64,000 bases of DNA from Streptomyces sp. V1I1 (GTDB taxonomy: Bacteria; Actinomycetota; Actinomycetes; Streptomycetales; Streptomycetaceae), in NCBI RefSeq assembly GCF_030817355.1, contig NZ_JAUSZH010000001.1:186001-250000 (forward strand). The letters run 5' to 3'. The notes beneath the pieces are model-generated. The model was not told where the DNA came from and ran no database searches. It saw only the letters and a list, made by a program, of their open reading frames with translations. Each line of letters starts with the position of its first letter. Within the stretch, counting starts at the first letter, position 1. This document shows, one piece after another, positions 43,709 to 51,592 of the stretch. The translations under genes and the position numbers were made by a program.

Positions 43709-43760
43709 AAGGCAATTACCCGAGCAAAGAGTGCAATCTCCTCTCTTAGCCAGAGTGAAG
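43709..43760. promoter_or_regulatory. Divergent promoter block, second copy
   Basis: Nearly the same as 844-896: AAGGCAATTACCCG, AAAGAGTGCAA and AGTGAAGGG in the same order and spacing. On the minus strand GGGTAATTGCC again lies a few bases before the ligase start. Confidence 0.5.
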
Positions 43761-43775
43761 GGTGCTGGGTGACCT

Positions 43776-44051
43776 GTGTATCTGCAGACCATCGCGGACG
43801 AGCTGTACGGGCTGTACCCGGCCGACTTCATCGCGGCCAGAAACGAGCATGCGGCTGCAGCGAGAAAGGCGGGCGACCGCAAGCTGGCCGGGGATATCCA
43901 GTCCCTGCGGCGCCCGACCCTCTCGGCGTGGGCCAGCAACCAGCTCGTGCGCCGACAGCCGGACCAGGTCCGACCGCGGATCAGCCGGACCAGGTCCGAC
44001 CGCGGATCAGACGGCGATGACCGCCTCCATGAGGCATCGGGCGGCCGGTGA
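43776..44051 (+). pseudogene. Ligase-paired coiled-coil protein, truncated copy
   Basis: The first 70 codons match the protein at 911 (ADELYGLYPADFIAARNEHA, SLRRPTLSAWASNQLVRRQP). After QPDQVRPRIS a 26-base tandem duplication repeats the last codons out of phase, and the rest of the frame is unrelated. The coiled-coil half is lost. Confidence 0.85.
43957..44008. repeat. 26-base perfect tandem duplication
   Basis: The 26 bases from 43957 to 43982 (AGCCGGACCAGG... ending GCGGATC) are repeated exactly at 43983-44008. The copy lies at the break point of the coiled-coil gene. Confidence 0.85.
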
Positions 44052-44450
44052 GCCGGGCCCAGTGGCGCAGAGCCGGTGTGCTTGGGCAGGCGCGAGCCGG
44101 CGTATCCGCCTTCGGCGCGCATGAAAGCGGTGCCGATCCTCGGGTCGAGGCCGGTGCCGGTGCCGGCGAGAACGTCGTCGATGTCGGCGCCGGTGCCTCG
44201 CACAGGTGATCAGATCGCCGACGAAGCTGATCTTGGGGGCCAGGAACGCGTTGCTGGCGTACTTGACCACTTCCGCGGAGGTGAGATCGGTGACCACCAG
44301 CGGCGCGTCGATACCTCGGTACAGCTCCCGCACCAGCGACAGGGAGGGCTGCGTCAGCAAGGCCCACGACCAGGCGTGCGGGGCGGCGCCAGTCCCCGAT
44401 CGCCTCTCCCTGGTTGGGGAACTCCGGACTGCATACCGTCCGAGCCCACC
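44016..44450 (-). pseudogene. UDP-glucose/GDP-mannose dehydrogenase fragment
   Basis: Pieces in shifting frames: EFPNQGEAIGDWRRPARLVV, LYRGIDAPLVVTDLTSAEVV, KYASNAFLAPKISFVGDLIT and GADIDDVLAGTGTGLDPRIG. This is the central part of UDP-glucose 6-dehydrogenase. The catalytic cysteine segment (normally GGSCLPKD) reads AGSRLPKHT, so the nucleophile is lost. Both ends are missing. Confidence 0.75.
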
Positions 44451-44608
44451 CCGGATCGGCCGGACGGAGCGATCGTCGCCACCACCGCACCGACGGCTTG
44501 GGAAGGCCAGCCGGTCCGAGTACTGGACCTGACTCCCTGCAGAACCTCCCGGGGGACCAGTTCGTTGAGCCGCTCGTCCTGCTCCCCCAATGATCAGAAG
44601 GACATGTC

Positions 44609-45016
44609 GTGAGCAGTGGTATCCCAGGAGTGGAAGACAGCTGTATCAGCGCATTCCAGGAGCTGAAGAGCAAGCGGGAGATCAACACAGTGATCTACCG
44701 GCTCAGTGACAATCTGGAGACCGTCATCCTCGACTTCAAGGGGAACCTGACGCACGACGAACTACTGGAGTCTCTGCCAGCCGCCGAGCCTCGGTTTGTC
44801 GTCTACGACCTGGTCTTCGCGACGTCGGACGGGAGCCGGAGGGAGATGATTGTGATGATCTCCTGGTCCCCCGAGACCACGGAGATCAAGCAGAGGATGG
44901 TGCACTCCTCCAGCTACGACACACTCCGGAACATGCTCGACGGTGTCCAGGTCTACGTACAGGCCACGGAGCTGTCCGACGTGGAGTACGACGCACTCGT
45001 ATCCCGGGCTTCTTGA
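44609..45016 (+). CDS. ADF/cofilin-like actin-depolymerising-factor homologue
   Basis: A 135-residue protein made of one complete ADF-H domain. Residue order follows yeast cofilin: SGIPGVEDSCISAFQELK (3-20), RFVVYDLVFATSDGSRREM (62-80), then SWSPETTEIKQRMVHSSSY (85-103) in the long actin-binding helix region, and LDGVQVYVQATELSDVEYDA (110-129). In eukaryotic cofilin the W(S)P-D/E-x-A-x-x-K/R-x-K/R-M stretch binds actin; here the basic residues are kept in IKQRM. GTG 44609 has AGAAGGA 8 bases upstream. By hand count GC is about 59 percent over 44641-45000, well below its neighbours, suggesting foreign origin. No actin gene adjoins. A cytosolic filament-binding role is inference. Confidence 0.88.
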   Translation: MSSGIPGVEDSCISAFQELKSKREINTVIYRLSDNLETVILDFKGNLTHDELLESLPAAEPRFVVYDLVFATSDGSRREMIVMISWSPETTEIKQRMVHSSSYDTLRNMLDGVQVYVQATELSDVEYDALVSRAS

Positions 45017-45322
45017 CCCACCCACAGCCTCCTTGACCGAGGGGTTCGAGAACAGCAGCTCGTTCACGGCAACCCGCCGCCTACGGCCCATTCACAACCA
45101 GCGGTCTCACGCAGGCCGCCACTCCTACCAGCACTGGCGTCGGAGGCCGCTCCTGCCCTGGCGGCGGATCTGCCCTGGTATACCTGCCGCTCTACGTGCC
45201 CTGACCGAACACCGCACCGAGCCCGCCGGGCAGGGCCCTGAGCGCGGACATCGCGGCCGCCGCCCTGCGCGGCATACGTCCCCGCACCAAGCTACTGGAA
45301 CGAGGATGACTCGGTCATGGAC
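45017..45322. other. Stretch without a recognised gene
   Basis: Only one short segment has coding flavour (SADIAAAALRGIRPRTKLLE near 45235-45300). No complete frame, promoter motif or repeat is evident. Confidence 0.35.
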
Positions 45323-46333
45323 TCACCATGCCAGCGGCGTATGGTCGGCCGGCACTGCCTCCTCGGGCGTGACCGGCTTGGGCGACGTGCCGTCGCCGAA
45401 CGGCCGCCCGCCCAGCGCTGCGCGATCGTGCGGCTCGAGCCAGTTCGTCAGGTCCGGGCCAGCCGGCACGATCCTGGTCGGGTTGATGTCGCGGTGCACC
45501 GTGTAGTAGTGCCGCTTGATGTGGTCGAAGTCGACCGTGTCACCGAAGCCGGGCGTCTGGAACAGGTCCCGCGTGTACGCCCACAGCACCGGCATCTCGG
45601 AAAGCTTGTGCCGGTTGCATTTGAAGTGGCCGTGGTAGACGGCGTCGAAGCGCACGAGCGAGGTGAACAGCCGCACGTCCGCCTCGGTGATCGTGTCGCC
45701 GACAAGATAGCGGGACCGTACAAGCCGCTTGGAGAGCCACTCGAGCCGGGCGAACAGGCGCTCGTACGCCTCGGCGTACGACTCCTGCGACCCGGCGAAC
45801 CCGGCCCGGTAGACGCCGTTGTTCACGTCCTTGTAGACCACCTCGTTCACCGCGTCGATCTCCGACCGCAGCGCGGGCGGGTAGAGCGCCGGCGCTCCGT
45901 CGCGGTGGTACAGCATCCACTCCAGCGACATGTCAATCGTGATCTGCGGGAAGTGGTTGGTCACCACCTTGCCCGTTGGCACATCGACGATCGCCGGCAC
46001 CGTGATGCCCCGGTCGTAGCCCGGGTCGCGGCGGAAGTACGCCTGCTGGAGCCGCTCGATCCCGAGCACCGGGTCGCGGCCGCCCGGGTCGAGGTCGAAC
46101 GTCCAGCTGCGCTCGTCGTGGATGGGCCCGGCGACGGCCATCGGCAGCGCCCTCTCCAGGCCGAGGAGCCGCCGTACGATCACCGCCCGGCTTGCCCACG
46201 GACAGGCGCGACTGACCACCAGCCGGTAGCGGCCGGGCTCCACAGGAAAGCCGTCGCGTCCGTCGGTGGTGATCCGGGTGGTGATGTACCGGCTGTCGCG
46301 CGAGTACTTCCCGCCGGGACTCACATAGCTCAC
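45323..46333 (-). CDS. Glutathionyl-hydroquinone-reductase-like (ECM4/YqjG) protein
   Basis: A 336-residue glutathione-transferase-fold protein of the Xi class. The catalytic Cys44 lies in SRACPWASRAVIVRRLLGLE. The family segments ERLQQAYFRRDPGYDRGITV, VPAIVDVPTGKVVTNHF and YLVGDTITEADVRLFTSLVR are present, and the end is LYRRDINPTRIVPAGPDL-like. Actinomycetes lack glutathione and use mycothiol, so the physiological thiol is probably different. GTG 46333 is the start. The gene is intact between remnants. Confidence 0.9.
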   Translation of the reverse strand: MSYVSPGGKYSRDSRYITTRITTDGRDGFPVEPGRYRLVVSRACPWASRAVIVRRLLGLERALPMAVAGPIHDERSWTFDLDPGGRDPVLGIERLQQAYFRRDPGYDRGITVPAIVDVPTGKVVTNHFPQITIDMSLEWMLYHRDGAPALYPPALRSEIDAVNEVVYKDVNNGVYRAGFAGSQESYAEAYERLFARLEWLSKRLVRSRYLVGDTITEADVRLFTSLVRFDAVYHGHFKCNRHKLSEMPVLWAYTRDLFQTPGFGDTVDFDHIKRHYYTVHRDINPTRIVPAGPDLTNWLEPHDRAALGGRPFGDGTSPKPVTPEEAVPADHTPLAW

Positions 46334-46619
46334 ACCCTCGCCCTACCCAGAACAACCGCGGCGAACGCGGCGGCCAGCCTCGAGTGCGTAGTGCGTGGGC
46401 ATCGCGCTGCGGTCGAGAACGCCTCGACCGACGAAGCTCGCCGACTGATCGATGCGGCTCCTGCTGTGGCTGAGCGGTTCAGGTGACCTGTCACGATCAG
46501 ACTGCTTCGGCTTCGAGGAGTTGACCAGCACACCACGCCGCCCTCTCGGAAGTCGAACGTGGCGTTTCTCAGGGACGTAGAACGCTTTCGGTGCCCACGA
46601 CGGCGGCGCGGGCGACGGT
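46334..46619. other. Stretch with no recognised gene
   Basis: No convincing frame on either strand; minus-strand frames are long only because of base composition. Confidence 0.35.
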
Positions 46620-46995
46620 GCTGGCCGGCGGTTCGACCCGAAGCGCCCGGCTCCTGGCTGGTCAACCTCTCGCACGTCGACCTGGCGCGCGTGCTGATCG
46701 GCTAGGAGTGGCAGCAGCTCGAAAGGGATCTGCTGCCCAGCCCGTTCACGCCGAAGGGTGAGACGCCCCAAGGTCCGGCCTGGTACGCGACCGTCGCGCA
46801 CGCGGTGGAGCTCGGCTACGACCTCGCACCGGCCGAGGCGTGAGTGCGGTACGAGAACGGCCGCTACCTGGACGGCTGGTACAACCGTCTGCACGGCGCC
46901 TACGTGGCGACGATGGCCGACGTGGGCGTCACCGGCGACCTGTCGCCGGAGGACTTCCTCGCGGCCATGGACGGCTACCGGCAGCGCGATGAGCA
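46620..46995 (+). pseudogene. Telomere-associated (Tap-like) protein remnant
   Basis: One frame with two in-frame stops (TAG near 46704, TGA near 46843) reads GSWLVNLSHVDLARVLIG, LLPSPFTPKGETPQGPAWYA, TVAHAVELGYDLAPAEA and YNRLHGAYVATMADVGVTGD. From memory this matches the middle of Streptomyces telomere-associated protein Tap, which recruits terminal protein Tpg to the ends of linear replicons. Both ends of the gene are absent. If right, it points to past contact with a linear-replicon end. Confidence 0.5.
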
Positions 46996-47104
46996 GCTCC
47001 GCCACGTCACGCCGCCGAGCGGAGGTTCGGGCCCCTTCCACCTGAGCGTTCCCGCGGTGAGGGTGGAACTTCCGTGTAGCGTCAGGGACAGCTGTCCTGG
47101 TTCT

Positions 47105-47400
47105 GAGGTACCGGTCGCCCGTGAGCGTGCGCACTGGCCGTGCCGCAGGTCGGCAGCGCCCCGACGCCAAGCTCAGTCGTTCTGCGCAGCCACCAGCACG
47201 GTTTCTTCTGCCCGATACATTCGGTACCAGAGGCCATGACCTCTCGCGCGGTCGTCACGTTATCTACCTCTTTCGCACAGCGGCCGGTGAACCAGCCCCT
47301 GAGCATCCCCACCCCGGCCTTTCCTCCCTTGTACGCCTGGCCCAACGTCCCTGCCGCAAGCCACGACCCTGATGCCCGCGACGGGCACCGTAGCCGCTCG
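47105..47400 (-). pseudogene. CBS-domain gene, 5' end and leader only
   Basis: On the minus strand this repeats the start and about 130 bases of leader of the CBS gene at 51593. The product would read VTTAREVMASGTECIGQKKP, then TTELGVGALPTCGTAS, before breaking off. The shared leader can be read as GSWLAAGTLGQAYKG... in both copies. It is an inverted partial duplicate about 4.3 kb away. Confidence 0.75.
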
Positions 47401-47433
47401 TAGGCTTGAACAGGGGGCGGTTGGAGGTACGTC

Positions 47434-47490
47434 ATGCGACACGCCTTGGCCAACGGCGCGATCAGCTTCGGGCTTGTGACTCGCCCGCGA
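47434..47490 (+). pseudogene. Ku, N-terminal stub
   Basis: ATG 47434 follows TTGGAGGTACGTC. The first codons read MRHALANGAISFGLVT, the typical Ku start (MRSIWNGAISFGLVS). Similarity ends after about 16 codons. It stands just upstream of the intact ligase, so this was once a ku-ligase pair. Confidence 0.65.
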
Positions 47491-47584
47491 CGGAGAGCCG
47501 CGCATGACAGCTGCAGTCCGGCATTGCGGTTCACGGTCCTCCGCCGATCCAGACCCCCCTATCCATAGCCAAGGGGATGTCACC

Positions 47585-48586
47585 GTGACGATCACTCCCC
47601 CCGTGGCGCCGATGCTCGCTCTCGCTGTCCCGCAACTGCCCGGGCCCGCAGCGTTGCCCGGCGGCACGGTGTTCGAGCCGAAGTACGACGGCTACCGGAT
47701 GCTCGTCTTCGCGCACGCCGGTCACGTGTATCTGCAGTCGCGGAACCTGCGCGAACTGACGTCCCTGTTCCCGGAGATCGCCGACGCAGCGGCAGCCTTG
47801 TGCGAGGACGTCGTACTGGACGGCGAGGCCGTGATCCACCCGGGCGGCCGACTGGACTTCACCGCCCTGCAGAAGCGGATGGGCCGCCGGCCGGGCACCG
47901 TCGCGCAGCTGGCCGCGAAGCAGCCCGCACACTTCATCGCCTTCGATCTCCTCGAGCTCGAAGGCACCCAGATGTTCAACTGGCCCTACCGGGAGCGGCG
48001 CGCCGCACTCGAGTTCTTGTTTCAGGGACACGGGCTGCACGCCCCGTGGGCTCTCACCCCTCCCACTACCGATCACCGACAGGCAGAGCGGTGGCTTCAA
48101 AAACGGGCAGGCACTGGGGTGGAAGGGGTCGTGGCCAAAGGGGCCGACCAGCCGTATCTGCCCGGGCGCCGCGGCTGGCGCAAGATCCGCGCCCGGAACA
48201 CTGCGGAGGCCATCATCGGAGCTGTTACCGGTCTCTTCACCCATCCCACCACGCTGCTGCTCGGCCGCTACACCTCCAGTGGTGGCCTGCGCCTGGTCGC
48301 CCGCAGCATGCCGCTGTCGCCTCCCCTTCAGCGCGAGCTCGGTCGCCTGCTGTCCCCCGCCGGCCGCGAGCATCCCTGGCAGGACGTGCGCATCTCTTCC
48401 CAAGGGGGCAGCCGAGAGCCACTGTCCTTCACCTGCGTGGCACCGCATTTCGTCGCCGAGTTCCTCGGCGAAACCGCTATCGGCGCCGGCAGGTGGCGCC
48501 ATCCGGTACAGGTGCAGCGGATCAGGACCGATCTCGCGCCCCAAGACGTGCCCGCCGCCGACGAGAACCCGGAACCCGCGCCATGA
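47585..48586 (+). CDS. ATP-dependent DNA ligase (LigC/LigD-ligase-domain type)
   Basis: A 333-residue enzyme, intact. Motif I EPKYDGYRML has the adenylated lysine at position 33. Motif III is VVLDGEAVIHPGGRLDF, IIIa FIAFDLLELEG, IV GVEGVVAKGADQPYLPG and V GWRKIRARNTAEAIIGAVTG. A C-terminal OB-fold follows. GTG 47585 has AAGGGGA 8 bases upstream. Such stand-alone ligases seal breaks brought together by Ku. It is the only complete copy of three in the window. The ku stub just upstream no longer encodes a partner. Confidence 0.93.
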   Translation: MTITPPVAPMLALAVPQLPGPAALPGGTVFEPKYDGYRMLVFAHAGHVYLQSRNLRELTSLFPEIADAAAALCEDVVLDGEAVIHPGGRLDFTALQKRMGRRPGTVAQLAAKQPAHFIAFDLLELEGTQMFNWPYRERRAALEFLFQGHGLHAPWALTPPTTDHRQAERWLQKRAGTGVEGVVAKGADQPYLPGRRGWRKIRARNTAEAIIGAVTGLFTHPTTLLLGRYTSSGGLRLVARSMPLSPPLQRELGRLLSPAGREHPWQDVRISSQGGSREPLSFTCVAPHFVAEFLGETAIGAGRWRHPVQVQRIRTDLAPQDVPAADENPEPAP

Positions 48587-48604
48587 AACAGGCGGTGGCG
48601 GGTT
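48573..48604 (+). terminator. Terminator-like hairpin at the ligase stop
   Basis: AACCCGC and GCGGGTT with an inner imperfect extension, spanning the ligase stop codon (ATGA). Followed by TTCAGTT. Confidence 0.45.
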
Positions 48605-48866
48605 TCAGTTCGCGGATTCGCCACGCAACGCGCTGCGAAGACCTGCTGGACGACGGTGCATGCGCGCTCCCCGCTGCGGATGTCGAGCATGGTCTGGCGA
48701 GCGTGCCCCAAGCGCGGACCCCGACGTCATGCGCCCTCTCTCCCCCGCTGCCCTCTCCCCCGCTCTCGCCACGGAATGGCCTTGACCGGAGGGTTTGAAG
48801 CCGCTTTCCCGGCGCAGGGGATAAATGAACTAAGCCCTACATCCCCTGAGACCGGAGACGATCACC

Positions 48867-49145
48867 ATGGGCATCATCGCCTGGATACTCATCGGCTTGC
48901 TCGCCGGAATGATCGCCAAGCTCCTGATGCCTGGCAAGGACCCCGGCGGCATCATCATCACCATGCTCATCGGTATTGCCGGCGGCCTTCTCGGAGGCTG
49001 GCTCGGCAAGGTCATCTTCGGCGTCGACTCGATCGACGGCTTCTTCGACCTCTCCACGTGGGTCGCGGCGATCGTCGGCTCCCTGATCCTGCTCGTCCTC
49101 TACCGGCTCATCACCGGAAACAGGCGCTCCCACCGGCACGCCTGA
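48867..49145 (+). CDS. GlsB/YeaQ/YmgE-family membrane stress protein
   Basis: A 92-residue protein with three membrane segments: GIIAWILIGLLAGMIAKLLM, IIITMLIGIAGGLLGGWLGK and WVAAIVGSLILLVLYRLI. The glycine-rich pattern and size are typical of the family, which is often induced by general stress. ATG 48867 follows GGAGACGATCACC. Confidence 0.92.
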   Translation: MGIIAWILIGLLAGMIAKLLMPGKDPGGIIITMLIGIAGGLLGGWLGKVIFGVDSIDGFFDLSTWVAAIVGSLILLVLYRLITGNRRSHRHA

Positions 49146-49465
49146 CGGCTGGCCCGAAACCCCGCAGCGACGAGAAGCTGAACCCGAGGCAGAGGCGCCT
49201 CGGCGCGGTCGGGTCTGGCCCCGAAGTGGTCGACCGCGCCAGGCGTCTACTCGCTCGCCGAAGGGAACGCATCGCGGACATGGGGCATGGCGCGGCAGGC
49301 GACACGGTACCGGCCGTTGGGCAGATGGGCCGCCGTCGTCACGCGTACCGTCAGCGGGCGGGCCCATTGCACGCCCCCACCAGCTGAGCACGAAGCGGGC
49401 CCCCACCGGCTCGTGCCGAACGTAAGGACGCGGGCATCGGCCCCGCACTGTATGGGTCACCCCGG
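49146..49465. other. Stretch with no recognised gene
   Basis: One segment (KLNPRQRRLGAVGSGPEVVD) has coding flavour but no start, and the frame is lost at about 49300. Confidence 0.3.
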
Positions 49466-49525
49466 ATGGTGCCGGCCCACGGCGGTGACCGGACTTGCAC
49501 CGCGACTGCGACTTGTAGGTCGGCG

Positions 49526-49747
49526 ATGCGGGGGCGAAGGCGGAAGCCCTCTAACAGTTGCGGAGCCGGAGCGGCGGGGACTCGCTCGCTGCTCGACGAC
49601 ACCCTCGCCGCCCTTGACCGGTTGGACGCCACCGCTTTCGGGCTTTGCCGGGCCTACGGGCGGCCCATCGGGAGGGAACGCCTCTTGGCCCTGCCTCACT
49701 CCGACATCTGCATGGGATGTCGGAGCGCACACCCAGCCATCGGGTAG
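49526..49747 (+). pseudogene. DksA/TraR-type zinc-finger protein, damaged
   Basis: The C-terminal part reads TLAALDRLDATAFGLCRAYG, RPIGRERLLALPHSDICMGC. The family needs CxxC...CxxC; here the second cysteine is Tyr (CRAY), so the zinc site is incomplete. The N-terminal coiled coil is not recognisable in frame. Proteins of this family bind RNA polymerase. Confidence 0.6.
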
Positions 49748-49866
49748 CTCGCCGCCGAGCAGCCGCCGCTGTCATGCCCAGGGACGGCCCAGCCGACGAC
49801 CGCGCCGGGGTAGTGAAGGTCGGCATAGGCTAGCGATCGGTCGTGGGCGCAGGCAGAAGCAAGCGG

Positions 49867-50049
49867 TCACATTCCCACCGCGTCCAAGGCCTCACCCAGC
49901 GACGCCGCGGCGGGCACCCCCGAGTCCGGTCCGGCTATCTCCAGAAGGCGCTGCACCGGCGGAGAGGGCGCGGCAAGGTACAGCGCCGCCGCCGAACGCG
50001 GCGCCGTAGCTCCGCGGCGCGCAGATCGCGGGCCATGAGGCTGACCCAA
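49867..50049 (-). pseudogene. STAS-domain C-terminal remnant
   Basis: LYLAAPSPPVQRLLEIAGPD, then SGVPAAASLGEALDAVG, is the end of an anti-sigma antagonist of Streptomyces. The phospho-acceptor region upstream is missing. Confidence 0.6.
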
Positions 50050-50180
50050 CAGGGAGCGCCGAACACCTCATGACCTGACGTCGACACGACAGCCAACTCC
50101 ATCCGTCGCGCACGCGTCAGTAGACCGTTTCCACGGCGCCGACGGGACGCGGCCCTCGTCGGCGGGGTGTGTCACGGCGG

Positions 50181-50372
50181 CTACTCCTGGGGGTAAATGT
50201 CCCCCGCGGCCATGGCGCTCTCCTGCTCGCTCTGCGCAAGCAGCTTGCGCGCCTTGTCCTGGAGCCGCTGGCGCTCGCCCGGGTCGGTCGCCCCTTCCGC
50301 CTCCTGTTTCAGTCCCTCGGCTTCCTGTCGCAGCTGACGGACGTGACTCCCGGATTCGCCTGAATCGCTCAT
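50181..50372 (-). CDS. DUF6381 family small protein
   Basis: A 63-residue charged helical protein: QLRQEAEGLKQEAEGATDPG, RQRLQDKARKLLAQSEQES, ending MAAGDIYPQE. This is the DUF6381 pattern. ATG 50372 follows GAGGAGTGACC. Function unknown; probably soluble and coiled coil. Confidence 0.8.
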   Translation of the reverse strand: MSDSGESGSHVRQLRQEAEGLKQEAEGATDPGERQRLQDKARKLLAQSEQESAMAAGDIYPQE

Positions 50373-50486
50373 GGTCACTCCTCGAACGTTCGGGACGAGC
50401 CGACACTACTCAGGGAATCAGCGCCCTCACGACTTTGCATCCCGAACCGTCTCCAGCAGATCCCTCCGGGCAGCGGTCTCCAGCTG

Positions 50487-50945
50487 TTAGGCCGGGCTGA
50501 CGCGGCCTCGCCACGAACCGGATTCCCCACCGCGCTGCTCGATGTACTCCTTGAAGCGCCGCATGTCGCCCTTGACCCGCCGGTCGATCACCCCGACCGC
50601 GGACGCAGTCTTGTCCGTCACCCCGGTCGGCTCGACGTCCATCACGAGCTCCACGCGGGTGTGCGTGTCGTCCAGGCGCTGGAAGCGGACCATCCCCATC
50701 TGCTTCGTGTCGCCGCTGATCGTCCGCCAGGCGATGCGCTCGTCCGGCAGCTGGTCGACGATCTCGGTGTCGAATTCCCGCCGTACGCCACCGATCTTGG
50801 TAGTCCAGTGGTTGTGGACGTCGTCGAGCTGGGTCACCTCCTCGACGCCTTCCATGAACTTCGGGAATTCCTCGAACTGCGTCCACTGGTTGTAAGCGGT
50901 GCTGAGGGGAACCTCGACCTCGACCGATTCCTTCACCGTGCTCAT
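50487..50945 (-). CDS. SRPBCC-family (polyketide-cyclase-like) protein
   Basis: A 152-residue START/Bet v1-fold protein. VEVEVPLSTAYNQWTQFEEF, then PKFMEGVEEVTQLDD and RIAWRTISGDTKQMGMVRFQ, fits the group annotated cyclase/dehydrase, common in stress regions. ATG 50945 is used, with AAAGGAAG upstream. A GGGTAC word on the minus strand at 51016-51021 could be a sigma-B -10, but a GNNT -35 lies at 17 bases, outside the usual spacing. Confidence 0.9.
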   Translation of the reverse strand: MSTVKESVEVEVPLSTAYNQWTQFEEFPKFMEGVEEVTQLDDVHNHWTTKIGGVRREFDTEIVDQLPDERIAWRTISGDTKQMGMVRFQRLDDTHTRVELVMDVEPTGVTDKTASAVGVIDRRVKGDMRRFKEYIEQRGGESGSWRGRVSPA

Positions 50946-51129
50946 GCCTGCGCTTCCTTTCCGTATTCATCACGTCCGCAGCGGTTCTGCCGCACACGGT
51001 CGGCCGATACGGCGGGTACCCCAGATCACCCGGATTACAGCCAGAAGGCCGTTCCCGGTTCACATCGGCGGATGTTGTCGTTCCGCAGGCTCAGGAGGCC
51101 GGGTGGCGCCCGTGCGCGTGCCGGCGGCC

Positions 51130-51378
51130 TCAATCCGAGGGCGGCAGCAATGTGCCCAGCGGTCCGAGGTCCAGATTGAGGTCCTCCATGGTCAGTCCGT
51201 ACTGGTCGCACAACTCGCTCATGCGCTCGTGCAGGATCAGGAGCGTGGACCCGAGCCTTTCCTCCTGCTCGTCGGTGAGGTCTCCCTGGTCGACCCACGC
51301 CGGGCCGAGGGCCGGGTCGGCATCCATCATCATCCGCACCGTTGACGCGTTGAACTCCTGGGCACGTACGAGGGTCAT
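51130..51378 (-). CDS. Hypothetical acidic helical protein
   Basis: An 82-residue acidic protein (DADPALGPAWVDQGDLTDEQ, ERLGSTLLILHERMSELCDQ) with two predicted helices and no membrane segment. I recognise no domain. GTG or ATG near 51378 is the start, with weak signals. Confidence 0.55.
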   Translation of the reverse strand: MTLVRAQEFNASTVRMMMDADPALGPAWVDQGDLTDEQEERLGSTLLILHERMSELCDQYGLTMEDLNLDLGPLGTLLPPSD

Positions 51379-51592
51379 GGCCTCGGCACCGAGCTGCCAC
51401 AGATATGGGGGCCCCTGGGTGCACGGTCGTGGATGCGCTTCGCCCCATGACTCGGGTATTCGGATGACGCTGACGGCATCAGGGTCGTGGCTTGCGGCAG
51501 GGACCTTGGGTCAGGCGTACAAGGGGAGGAACCGCCCGGGTGGGATGCCCAGGGGCCGGTTCACGAGCCGTTGTGCGAAAGAGGTAGATGAC

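Noticed and set aside
45040..45070. GTTCGAGAAC near 45048 as a second SOS box
   Set aside because: It lacks the TCGAAC-N4-GTTCGA form; the palindrome is incomplete and no repair gene follows.
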